Assembly (NCBI RefSeq): GCF_036010325.1
Contig: NZ_CP108549.1
Span: 5,890,001 to 5,954,000 of the forward strand
Length of the DNA: 64,000 bases
Source of the DNA: Streptomyces sp. NBC_01210
GTDB taxonomy: Bacteria; Actinomycetota; Actinomycetes; Streptomycetales; Streptomycetaceae
Reading direction: 5' to 3'
Below, one piece after another: positions 7,971-15,316 of the stretch (positions are counted from its first letter, which is position 1; each line of letters begins with the position of its first letter). The notes beneath the pieces are model-generated. The model was not told the DNA's origin and did not search any database. It worked only from the letters and a program-made list of their open reading frames with translations. The translations under genes and the position numbers were made by a program.

Positions 7971-9119
7971 CCTCCACTAGCCGCTCCGCCAGGTGATCCC
8001 TGATCAACACGTGCCTAAATTCAAGTGCGCCTCTTCGTGGAATCACGAGCGACGCTTTTCTGATTTCCTCAAGGGCGGCTTTGTGAGCTCTGGGGAGGTA
8101 GTCAAAGTTGACCATGATTCGTCGGCATTGATGTCTTCTGATCAAGTCCACGCCTCCATTCCTCAAAGCAGCAATGAAAGCGACTGGAACAATAAAGGAG
8201 AAGGCGTTAAGGAGGGGGGAGTAAAGCAAACCTTCGCCCACTGCGGGAACGGTGCTCAGTGCAGAGAATATGACGGTGAGCGTGACGTACATTCCGCCTG
8301 CTACGAGAGATGCGACGATAACGGTGGCACGGGCCAGACTGAGAAGTTCGCCGCCCACGCGGTCTGGTATCTCGTTTGGATCGGAAGTGTCAGACTCTCG
8401 CGCCATTTGGAGAGCCGGCCACATAGTGATCGTTACAAGGGCGAGCAGCATGATACCGCCGAATGTTCCATTTGCAGCACCGGACGACACGAGCGACCAT
8501 GCGGCAGCACCTTCCATGGCGGCCACCAGGACTATTCGCTTCGCGAACCGCAGCAAGCCCGTGACAACGGAAGTTCTTCGACCTGTCAGAGGAACCCACA
8601 AGTCTTCCTTGACCACTCGCCAAGCAAGATAGCCATAACTTAGGGGGGCCAGTAAAGTTATGCTGACGTAGGCCGTCTTTGTTGGCGAGTCCGGGGCAAG
8701 TAGAATCATTGCTCCACGCAGGATGAAAGAAGGTACGGCGACAAGCAGGCTTGCCGTTAGAAGAACTCGCCTTTCCGCTAGCTCCTTGAACCAAATCGGC
8801 AGAAATTCAACCGGATAGCGATCTGGGCAGAACAGGATCTTCCGCTGACTTTTGAGGGCGTGGGCCATAAAAGCGAGCCAGTGGCCGGACTCAATGCCAT
8901 TGCGGGCCATCCTGCGCTCGGCATAATCGATATAAGCTGCCAGGAGTCCACTTCGTCTGTCTGCTGTTCTAGAGAATTCTGGGACACTGCCGTCAGCGTA
9001 AAGAGATATCGCTAGGTGCAGGAAAAGTGGGTTGTCCCCGGCCGCCACGGGATTCAGCCACTCGGCGCCGTAGCTCATCCGGAACCAACGGCGCCCCCAG
9101 ACGAGGAGGAGGCAGTGTC

Positions 9120-9510
9120 TCGGGGCGCCTCCCGACTGGTCGCCAGGTCCTCGGCGATTCCGGCCGCGATGATCGCTGCGCCGGGGGTGTGGCCGGAGCC
9201 GACGTATCGCCAGTGGGCATCCGTGATGGCGTCGGGGATGTCGATGTGGCCTACGTGGTGGGCGCGTTCGGCGCGGAGCACTGCGTAGGTGGTGGAGTAG
9301 GCGCGGGACTTGGTGAGGATGTGGCCGCGGTAGCCGAGGGTGTGGGTCCAGGTGCGCAGGTGCAGGGGTTCGTATTCGGGGAGACTGCCGAGTCGCCAGC
9401 AAGGCGCCCATGAGGGTGCGGACGTGTTCGCTGACGGGTGCGGCATCGATGTCATCCCGGGTGGTGACCCTATGGTCGGTGCTGGTGCCGGTCTCGTCCG
9501 CGCCCTTGGC
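9120..9510 (-). pseudogene. AICE/plasmid replication initiator (RepSA-like) C-terminal remnant
   Basis: KGADETGTSTDHRVT then PVSEHVRTLMGA lies in one frame; the continuation CWRLGSLPEYEPLHLRTWTH, GYRGHILTKSRAYSTTYAVL and HWRYVGSGHTPGAAIIAAGI lies in the next, so a one-base insertion near 9401 split it. These blocks match the C-terminal half of replication initiators of actinobacterial integrative elements (CW-LG-LPE, TKSR-YSTTY, GHTP). The N-terminal catalytic half is gone and replaced by TIR sequence. Confidence 0.7.
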
Positions 9511-9720
9511 GAGCCCTTCGTCGAACAAGCGCCGGACCAAGCTATCCCCGGGACGAATTTCCCACTCGTCAAGCCAAGGTTTCACGTCGAGCCTTGCCAG
9601 TTCACGACCGAGGGGCTCGGCAAAGCAGTCCTTGTCTTCGCTGGCGTGCGACAGAAAGGTCAGGGGTGCATCGTTGGGAACGTCTGTCTCATGGAGGTGA
9701 ACGAGGATGCCGCACGCGAG
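9507..9720 (-). pseudogene. TIR-domain N-terminal fragment
   Basis: The frame reads APLTFLSHASEDKDCFAEPL, then LDVKPWLDEWEIRPGDSLVR, then RLFDEGLA. This is the start of a bacterial TIR_2 domain (FLSHASEDK; the DEWEIRPGDS loop). The sequence then changes within AKGAD into Rep sequence. The TIR catalytic Glu region and later helices are absent. No clear native start codon is visible. TIR domains in such contexts usually belong to defence or NAD-depleting proteins. Confidence 0.65.
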
Positions 9721-9979
9721 GGGTGCGGATGGCGTAACAGCCCTATCTGACAGGCTACTCACGCCCTGAGCGCGGACGCTAGGGGAACTCAATCGGCCTT
9801 AGCGATCGCTCAAAGCTCCGTGAGCCGTGCGAAGTCGGGGTTGGGATCGGGCTGTGGAGAGTATGCGCCCCAGAAACGCACCCTCTGACACCATCATGCG
9901 CCTTCCTTCCGACGCTGTCGGGCACAACCCTGACCGAGTAGGGGCGGCACGACCAGCGGCATCTAGGGGGCGGTCCAAC

Positions 9980-10144
9980 GTGGCACGCACGCAGTCCAAG
10001 TGCGGCGCACCCACTAAGGGTGGAGGCCGGTGTCAACGATTGGCCATGGTAGGCGCCTCGCGGTGCAATCTTCACAGGGGTGAGTGGTCGTCGTACGCGA
10101 TTGAGCAGCGTAGAGGGAAGGCGCGCAAGCGGCGGAAGAAGTGA
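9980..10144 (+). CDS. small Cys/His-motif protein
   Basis: A 54-residue frame starts at GTG 9980 with AGGGGG ten bases upstream. It has the pattern C-x9-C-x9-C-x2-H within CGAPTKGGGRCQRLAMVGAS and RCNLHRG, followed by a very basic tail (RRGKARKRRKK). This resembles short zinc-binding peptides often encoded on mobile elements. It lies between the Rep/TIR remnant and the tRNA-Pro fragment, on the opposite strand. Function unknown; it may bind nucleic acid given its charge. Confidence 0.55.
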   Translation: MARTQSKCGAPTKGGGRCQRLAMVGASRCNLHRGEWSSYAIEQRRGKARKRRKK

Positions 10145-10333
10145 TCTGCCAGCAGAGGCAGGTGACATCCATGCTCGACATCAACGAACGTGTACGTCAG
10201 CGGACACGAGGGTGCTTGGATGCAAGCAAGGGTCCAGCTCGACTCCTGCGAACATGGTCGCTGTGCCGCTGGGGGGCGAACTTACAAAGCAGTGCGCTCG
10301 GCCACGCAAGGTCGTCTCGGTAGGGTATGTGGC

Positions 10334-10525
10334 ATGTCGTCTGAAGTCGCCCGTGCTTGCCCAACCTGTGGGAAGCCGTTGGCCTCCGGCGGCATGGTGC
10401 TGTCCAGGCGGGAAAGTGACGGCCAACGGGTCTGTCGCACGGTACTGGGTTGCACGGATCGGCACGTCTGGTGGGCATGGTCGGATCGACCCAACGCGGA
10501 ATTGGAACTCTGTCCGCTTCCGTAG
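10334..10525 (+). CDS. small zinc-ribbon-like protein
   Basis: A 63-residue frame from ATG 10334 begins SSEVARACPTCGKPLASGGM and continues VCRTVLGCTDRHVWWAWSDR. The CPTCG knuckle plus a later Cys/His set suggests a zinc ribbon. Trp-rich HVWW-W is a distinctive feature that I associate with short ORFs of Streptomyces integrative elements. The ribosome site is weak (GGTAGGG). Function unknown. Confidence 0.55.
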   Translation: MSSEVARACPTCGKPLASGGMVLSRRESDGQRVCRTVLGCTDRHVWWAWSDRPNAELELCPLP

Positions 10526-10694
10526 CTGTTCCGCGGCTGACATCCAATGCCCCTGTCGCTGTGAGGAAGAGCATCGCGGTGAGTGTCTAACTGCGTGACA
10601 ACGCCGACGGACAACGGCGGACGAGCACGCACGCCCACGGACCATCGCGACAGGTGAGAGGCGCACTGGCCCGTGGTCGAGCGCCCAGCCGAGT

Positions 10695-10739
10695 TGCTTC
10701 GGGACGAAGAGGCCGTGGGTTCAAGCCCCGCCACCCCGA
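10695..10739 (+). other. 3' fragment of tRNA-Pro: candidate attR of an integrated element
   Basis: The sequence contains an anticodon arm (TTCGGGA loop, CGG anticodon), a variable region GAGGCC, the T-arm GTGGGTTCAAGCCCCGC and acceptor end CACCCCGA, all matching the 3' half of actinobacterial tRNA-Pro. The 5' half is not present: upstream bases do not pair with the acceptor. tRNA-Pro 3' ends are classic targets of actinobacterial integrative elements such as pSAM2. Because the fragment reads left to right, the intact tRNA should lie to the left, outside this window. Confidence 0.7.
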
Positions 10740-10748
10740 AACAGGTCA

Positions 10749-10780
10749 GAGGCCCTATCCGGGGATCCGGGTAGGGCCTC
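10749..10780 (+). terminator. intrinsic terminator after the tRNA-Pro fragment
   Basis: GAGGCCCTATCCGG pairs with CCGGGTAGGGCCTC across GGAT. A modest T-containing stretch (TGTTTGT) follows. It is probably the original terminator of the chromosomal tRNA-Pro gene, left on the attR side. Confidence 0.7.
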
Positions 10781-10864
10781 GGAGTGTTTGTACAGCAGCG
10801 AAGTACAGCAACCGCTACGACTCCTGTTGATCGTCGGCGTCTGGCTGCTTCTTCGGTTTGTCCT

Positions 10865-10901
10865 TTACGGGGCAGCGCCCCACCGCGACTGTGCGGCGGG
10901 G
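10865..10901. repeat. hairpin-bearing intergenic repeat, copy B
   Basis: TTACGGGGCAGCGCCCC, then CGCGACTGTG and GGCGGG, in the same order as the copy at 4795-4835. It lies just downstream of msrA (minus strand) and could contribute to its transcript end. Confidence 0.45.
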
Positions 10902-10922
10902 GCCTTCCCAGGACCAGTTCTC

Positions 10923-11624
10923 TCAGTCCTCGACGGGTGCGATGCCGGTTGGGCAGGAGCGGCCCCAGTTGGTCTCCGAAGGGGCACTCAGGTTGACGCC
11001 TGTCCCGCCGATGCCGCAGTACCCCGCCGGGTTCTTGTCCAGGTACTGCTGGTGATATCCCTCAGCAGGCCAGAACGGCCGCCCCTCCGCAGGGAGCAGT
11101 TCCGTCGTGATCGTGCCGTATCCCGATCCCATCAGGACCTTCTGGTACGCCTCCCGCGATGCCGCCGCGGTCTGCGCCTGGGAATCGGAGTGGGTGTAGA
11201 TCGCCGAGCGGTACTGCGTGCCCACGTCATTGCCCTGGCGGAAGCCCTGCGTCGGGTTGTGGGACTCCCAGAAAAGCTTCAGCAGCTCCGCGTACGAGAC
11301 GACCTTCGGGTCGAAGACGACGCGTACCGCCTCCGTGTGGCCCGTCAGGCCCGAGCAGACCTCTTCGTATGCCGGGTTCGGCGTGTAGCCGCCCTGGTAG
11401 CCGACCAAGGTCGTCCAGACGCCTTTCGTCTGCCAGAACTTGCGCTCCGCGCCCCAGAAACAGCCCAGGCCGAAGTCGGCGATCTCCAGGCCCTCCGGGT
11501 ACGGGCCCAGCAGCGGGTTGCCCAGCACCGTGTGGCGGTCGGGGACGGAGAATTCGGGGTCGGGGCGGCCGCGAAGAGCCTGGTCAGGGGTGGGGAGCTC
11601 GGGGGTGCGGCGGGACAGGAACAT
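10923..11624 (-). CDS. msrA: peptide-methionine (S)-S-oxide reductase
   Basis: The 233-residue MsrA reduces methionine-S-sulfoxide in proteins. The catalytic [13 protein letters not shown] motif lies near residues 53-65, and the family blocks [50 protein letters not shown] and [15 protein letters not shown] follow, the last carrying the C-terminal resolving Cys. The start at 11624 has GAGGAG six bases upstream. Length is normal for the longer actinobacterial type with an N-terminal extension. It is the first core gene to the right of the integrated-element junction. Confidence 0.96.
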   Translation of the reverse strand: MFLSRRTPELPTPDQALRGRPDPEFSVPDRHTVLGNPLLGPYPEGLEIADFGLGCFWGAERKFWQTKGVWTTLVGYQGGYTPNPAYEEVCSGLTGHTEAVRVVFDPKVVSYAELLKLFWESHNPTQGFRQGNDVGTQYRSAIYTHSDSQAQTAAASREAYQKVLMGSGYGTITTELLPAEGRPFWPAEGYHQQYLDKNPAGYCGIGGTGVNLSAPSETNWGRSCPTGIAPVED

Positions 11625-11796
11625 GCGGGGCTCCTCAGGGTGTGGGGTCCGTAGAGGGGAACGTACGGACCCCGCCAGGCATTCCTCAGCCTGCTGCCTT
11701 GCGGACCCCTTCGTCGGGGGCCGGGATGTACGCCTTCGCCGGGTCGGGGAAGTGCCTCGCCCTGTCGTCGACCTGCCGCTGACGCGCCCCGCCGCG

Positions 11797-12900
11797 TCAG
11801 CGCGGCAGCGTCGCCGGGCTGCCGCCGTTCGCCTCGTACCCGGCCACCGCCAGCGCCCGGTAGACCGTGTACTCCGCCGCCGGGTCGCCACTGTGCGTCC
11901 ACGGCAGCGCGCCGATGTGGCCGTCCACCCGCACCAGCTGGTTCATCGCCTCCGCCCACCTCTCCGAACGTACGAGGAAGAGGATCAGCAGGTGGCGTAC
12001 GTGCGCGAGCATCGGGTCGTCGGCGCGGGCGGAGTGCACCGCGAAGAGCGCGCCCTCCACCGCCTTCGTGACCACCGCGCTCTGATAGAAGCCCTGGACC
12101 AGGACCACGTCCGGGATGTGCTCGTACACCGCGAAGAGCGGGAGCGCGGCAAGGAGTGAGCCCTGCGGGGCGCGTGCCGCGGCCGTTGTCGCGAAGTGGT
12201 CCGCCTCCTCGCGCGAGCCGTGCCACTTCTCGCACCAGTAGTGCAGCGCGGCCAGATGCGCGCCCATGTGCTCCGGCGCGCGGTCGATGACCTTCGCCCA
12301 CACCTGGTCGAACTGCTCGGGGGAGTAGCCGAGTCCGCGCGCGACGGCGAGTTCGACGATGTACGGGATCGGGTCGCCGGGCGCGAGCAGTGCCGCCTCG
12401 CCGCAGACCGCACGGGCCTCCTCCAGGATGATCCGGAAGTCGTCCGTCCCGGCGGTCGAGGACCGCCATGCCTGCTGCATCAGGAACTCGGCGTGTACCT
12501 GCGCGGCGCCCGCGTCTTTCGGGGACTCGGTGCGCCAGGCGCGCAGCCACGCGCCGCCGACGCCAGGCCGCTGCTGGAGCTCCAGCGACGCGGCGCCGGC
12601 GAAGGCCTGGACGCGCTGCCAGCGCACCTCGCCCTCCTTCGGGGTGCCGGCCAGCAGCTGGGCGGCGGCCCGCCACTCCTGGGTGCGCTGGACGACATCG
12701 AGTACGTCGAGGAGGTCCTGGTCAGGTCCCGGCAGCCGGATGTCCAGCTCCTCCTGGCGCACAAATCCGTATGTGTCCGGGTCGGCGGCGTCGGGCGAGC
12801 CGGGCGCGACCTGGCGGATGCCGGAACGGCGGCGCAGCAGGTAGGGACCGAAGGCCGCGGCCAGCAGACCCATCGCGATCAGGAACCAGAGAATCTCCAT
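11797..12900 (-). CDS. membrane-anchored helical (TPR-like) protein
   Basis: The protein has 367 residues. It has one N-terminal membrane segment ([19 protein letters not shown], residues 4-22) followed by a basic stop-transfer (RRRSG), so the rest is probably cytoplasmic. The body is rich in Ala/Leu/Trp helices ([25 protein letters not shown]) and resembles degenerate TPR repeats; no catalytic motif is visible. I do not recognise a named family. It is divergent from metB across a 110-base gap with three tandem repeats. Its TGA lies within a GC-rich hairpin, and in-frame coding-like sequence continues for 36 codons beyond it. Confidence 0.8.
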   Translation of the reverse strand: MEILWFLIAMGLLAAAFGPYLLRRRSGIRQVAPGSPDAADPDTYGFVRQEELDIRLPGPDQDLLDVLDVVQRTQEWRAAAQLLAGTPKEGEVRWQRVQAFAGAASLELQQRPGVGGAWLRAWRTESPKDAGAAQVHAEFLMQQAWRSSTAGTDDFRIILEEARAVCGEAALLAPGDPIPYIVELAVARGLGYSPEQFDQVWAKVIDRAPEHMGAHLAALHYWCEKWHGSREEADHFATTAAARAPQGSLLAALPLFAVYEHIPDVVLVQGFYQSAVVTKAVEGALFAVHSARADDPMLAHVRHLLILFLVRSERWAEAMNQLVRVDGHIGALPWTHSGDPAAEYTVYRALAVAGYEANGGSPATLPR

Positions 12901-12908
12901 GACCCCAT

Positions 12909-12967
12909 TGTTCCGGACAGAGGTCGGGTGTTCCGGACAGAGGTCGGTGTTCCGGACAGAGGTCGGG
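12909..12967. repeat. three tandem copies of a 19-20 bp unit in the metB divergent promoter region
   Basis: The unit TGTTCCGGACAGAGGTCGG is repeated three times almost without change (12909-12928, 12929-12947, 12948-12967). It fills half of the 110 bases between the divergent starts at 12900 and 13011. Each unit contains TCCGGA, a palindromic hexamer, so the phasing of about 20 bp puts three sites on nearly the same DNA face. Confidence 0.85.
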
Positions 12968-13010
12968 CCGGGCCACGTCCGGGGCCACGGCGGGGACTAC
13001 GCTCGGCCTC

Positions 13011-14165
13011 ATGAGTGACCAGCACAGTTCGCACAGTTTCGAGACCCTTGCCATCCACGCGGGCAACACCGCGGATCCGTTGACCGGTGCGGTCGTCCCG
13101 CCCATCTACCAGGTCTCCACCTACAAGCAGGACGGCGTGGGCGGACTCCGCGGCGGCTACGAGTACAGCCGCAGCGCCAACCCGACGCGTACCGCGCTGG
13201 AGGAGAACCTGGCGGCCATCGAAGGCGGCCGGCGCGGGCTCGCCTTCGCGTCCGGACTCGCGGCGGAGGACTGCCTGCTGCGTACGCTGCTGGCGCCGGG
13301 CGACCATGTGGTGATCCCGAACGACGCGTACGGCGGCACCTTCCGGCTCTTCGCGAAGGTCGTCTCGCGCTGGGGCGTGGAGTGGTCGGTGGCCGACACC
13401 TCCGACCCGGCGGCGGTACGTGCCGCGGTCACCCCGAAGACAAAGGTGATCTGGGTCGAGACGCCCTCCAACCCGCTGCTCGGCATCACCGACATTGCGG
13501 CCGTGGCGGACGTGGCGCGCGGTGCGGGCGCGAAGCTCGTCGTCGACAACACCTTCGCCAGCCCCTATCTGCAGCAGCCGATCGCGCTCGGCGCGGACAT
13601 CGTCGTGCACTCCCTCACCAAGTACATGGGCGGGCACTCGGACGTCGTCGGCGGTGCGCTGATCGCGGCGGACGAGAGGGTCGGCGAGGAACTGGCGTAC
13701 CACCAGAACGCGATGGGCGCGGTGGCGGGCCCGTTCGACGCGTGGCTGGTGCTGCGCGGTATCAAGACCCTGCCCGTCCGTATGGACCGGCACAGCGAGA
13801 ACGCCGGCCGCGTCGCCGAGATGCTCACCAAGCATCCCAAGGTCACCAAGGTCCTCTACCCGGGGCTGCCGGAGCACCCGGGGCACGAGATCGCCGCGAA
13901 GCAGATGAAGGCGTTCGGCGGCATGGTCTCGTTCCGGATCGCGGGTGGCGAGGAGGCGGCTGTCGAGGTCTGCAACCGCGCGAAGCTCTTCACGCTGGGC
14001 GAGTCCCTGGGCGGCGTCGAGTCCCTCATCGAGCACCCGGGCCGGATGACGCACGCGTCGGTGGTGGGTTCGGCGCTGGAGGTCCCGGGAGACCTGGTGC
14101 GCCTGTCGGTGGGCATCGAGTCGGGCGACGACCTGCTGGCGGACCTGAAGCAGGCGCTGGGCTGA
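13011..14165 (+). CDS. metB: cystathionine gamma-synthase
   Basis: The 384-residue PLP enzyme of the Cys/Met metabolism family joins O-acylhomoserine and cysteine to cystathionine; related actinobacterial proteins can also act as cystathionine lyases. The cofactor Lys is residue 204 in HSLTKYMGGHSDVVGG. Other family blocks are YEYSRSANPTRTALE, the VWVETPSNPLLGITD aspartate region, and the C-terminal SLGGVESLIEHPGRMTHASV. The N-terminus begins HSFETLAIHAGN, normal for the family. Length is normal. Tandem repeats lie just upstream and 16-bp tandem repeats with a terminator hairpin just downstream. Confidence 0.94.
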   Translation: MSDQHSSHSFETLAIHAGNTADPLTGAVVPPIYQVSTYKQDGVGGLRGGYEYSRSANPTRTALEENLAAIEGGRRGLAFASGLAAEDCLLRTLLAPGDHVVIPNDAYGGTFRLFAKVVSRWGVEWSVADTSDPAAVRAAVTPKTKVIWVETPSNPLLGITDIAAVADVARGAGAKLVVDNTFASPYLQQPIALGADIVVHSLTKYMGGHSDVVGGALIAADERVGEELAYHQNAMGAVAGPFDAWLVLRGIKTLPVRMDRHSENAGRVAEMLTKHPKVTKVLYPGLPEHPGHEIAAKQMKAFGGMVSFRIAGGEEAAVEVCNRAKLFTLGESLGGVESLIEHPGRMTHASVVGSALEVPGDLVRLSVGIESGDDLLADLKQALG

Positions 14166-14170
14166 CCGCG

Positions 14171-14245
14171 TCCGTCCGGCAGCCGGTCCGTCCGGCAGCC
14201 GGTCCGTGCGGCAGCCGGTGGGTCCGGCAGCCGGTGGGTCCGCAA
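14171..14245. repeat. 16-bp tandem repeat array after metB
   Basis: About five copies of TCCGTCCGGCAGCCGG run head to tail (units at 14171, 14187, 14203, 14219 and a partial at 14235), with the last two beginning TGGG. They start seven bases after the metB stop. Confidence 0.85.
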
Positions 14246-14277
14246 CGCCGGACGGGCTTGACCCAGCCCGTCCGGCG
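14246..14277. terminator. bidirectional terminator hairpin
   Basis: A perfect 12-bp stem, CGCCGGACGGGC/GCCCGTCCGGCG, with an eight-base loop separates the convergent metB and DUF1059 genes. Its arm sequence is the GCCGGACGGGC core of the dispersed repeat family seen elsewhere in the window. Confidence 0.8.
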
Positions 14278-14284
14278 AACGACG

Positions 14285-14476
14285 TCAGGCGCTGACCTTC
14301 TCGTCCTCGAGGGTCTCGCGGATCTGCCCGCGCAGCTCCAGACTGTCCGGGTGCCCATGGACGGAGACCGCGTGTTCACTGGCGGCCCGCACGACTTCCT
14401 CCTCCTCACCGGCGATGGTGAGGGAGCAGTTCGTCTCGCTGGGGAACTTGCGGCAGTCGGCAACTTTTCTCGTCAT
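14285..14476 (-). CDS. DUF1059 domain-containing protein
   Basis: A 63-residue protein starting MTRKVADCRKFPSETNC at 14476, with GAGG spaced seven bases upstream. DUF1059 proteins are about 55-65 residues and share the D-C-x6-NC spacing (here CRKFPSETNC) and a C-terminal helix with SVHGHPDSLELRGQIRETLE. The two Cys and His residues suggest metal binding, but the function is unknown. It is convergent with metB. Confidence 0.85.
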   Translation of the reverse strand: MTRKVADCRKFPSETNCSLTIAGEEEEVVRAASEHAVSVHGHPDSLELRGQIRETLEDEKVSA

Positions 14477-14558
14477 GGCGACCTCCTCGGTCGGTCTGTA
14501 CGCCGCTTCCTTCAGCATAGATCCGTACAGGCCGGACATAGCCTGACAAAGGGGCGGC

Positions 14559-14810
14559 TTACCAGCCCTCCAGTGGAGGAGTCGTCTTGGTCGGCGGCGT
14601 GACCCACGGCTCCGCCGCCGCCGCCCAGATCGCGAATGCGATCGCAGCCGCCACCAGCAGCAGCCATGCCGCGCGGCGCAGCGCCCGGTGTCGGCGCAGC
14701 AGGCGGGTGCCGTGTTCCGCGGCGCGGGCCGCCAGATCGGCCGGGACCGGCGGATGCCGGGTCTCCAGCATCCGGCGGACCTCGTCCTCCTTGCGGTCCG
14801 GGCGGCTCAT
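14559..14810 (-). CDS. small membrane protein coupled to a sigma factor
   Basis: The 83-residue protein starts at ATG 14810, sharing ATGA with the stop of the sigma factor upstream. It has a soluble N-terminal half (RPDRKEDEVRRMLETRHPPV), one membrane helix (AAWLLLVAAAIAFAIWAAAA) and a short Pro/Thr-rich exterior tail. The tight coupling and topology suggest a partner of the sigma factor, possibly an anti-sigma factor-like membrane anchor. No zinc HxxxCxxC motif is present, so this is not a classic ZAS anti-sigma. Confidence 0.8.
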   Translation of the reverse strand: MSRPDRKEDEVRRMLETRHPPVPADLAARAAEHGTRLLRRHRALRRAAWLLLVAAAIAFAIWAAAAEPWVTPPTKTTPPLEGW

Positions 14811-15316
14811 GACACCGCCTGCACCGGGGCGCGCGGCGGCGCCGGCGGGGCGCTGCGCATCGTCGCGATCGCGCGCGTGCAGATCGCGCGCACCCGTTCC
14901 ACCGGGAGTCCGATCAGCGCCGCCGTCTGCTCCTCGGCCACCCCTTCGTACAGGCGCAGCACCAGAATCAGGCGCTCCTGCGGAGTGAGGCGTTCCAGTA
15001 CGCCGCCGTGCGTCTTGTGGTGGCGCCAGCCGCTGCGTGCGAAGCGGGCGGCGAGTTCCTGGCGGGTGCGGTCGTACGGGTCCTCGCCGCGCAGCCGGTC
15101 CCACTCGGCGTACGTATGGGCCAGCGCGGCGGTCAGCAGCTGCTGCGCGTGCGGACTGACGCCGGGCGCCTCCGCGGTGAGCAGCGTCGCCGCATGCAGC
15201 AGTCGGCCGGCCGCGCCCGCGACGAATGCCTCGAACTCCCGGGCCCGGCGACGTCTCTGGGCCGTCTGCCGCTCGCTCACCTCCTCATATAGAGGCAGAT
15301 GCGCTACCGGGGTCAA
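14807..15316 (-). CDS. sigma-70 family RNA polymerase sigma factor (ECF-like)
   Basis: The 169-residue protein has a recognisable region 4 at the C-terminus (LTPQERLILVLRLYEGVAEE; QTAALIGLPVERVRAICTRA). Region 2 is short and poorly conserved (YAEWDRLRGEDPYDRTRQEL). The chosen TTG start at 15316 overlaps the MarR stop as TTGA, which supports it; a GTG at 15280 immediately after AGGAGG is the alternative. Its stop overlaps the membrane-protein start as ATGA. The three genes therefore form one coupled operon. Confidence 0.8.
   Translation of the reverse strand: MTPVAHLPLYEEVSERQTAQRRRRAREFEAFVAGAAGRLLHAATLLTAEAPGVSPHAQQLLTAALAHTYAEWDRLRGEDPYDRTRQELAARFARSGWRHHKTHGGVLERLTPQERLILVLRLYEGVAEEQTAALIGLPVERVRAICTRAIATMRSAPPAPPRAPVQAVS

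Larger units (their letters stand above)
7855..9792 (-). pseudogene. chimeric open frame: TIR start + Rep remnant + membrane STAND/NACHT C-terminus
   Basis: A 645-codon frame is open here but is a composite. From its 5' end: a TIR-like segment (about 9690-9507), an integrative-element Rep segment that leaves this frame at about 9401, a stretch of out-of-frame Arg/Pro/His-rich sequence (about 9400-9110), then NPLFLHLAISLYADGSVPEF and AAYIDYAERRM, typical of the region after the NTPase in STAND proteins. About six hydrophobic segments follow (for example LTASLLVAVPSFILRGAMIL and VIVASLVAGGMYVTLTVIFS), and then the EFRHVLIRDHLAERL tail common in NACHT proteins. The NTPase core (Walker A/B) is missing. 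The 8.0-9.0 kb part has visibly lower GC than the rest and contains a TTA leucine codon, supporting foreign origin. I do not expect a functional product. Confidence 0.7.
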
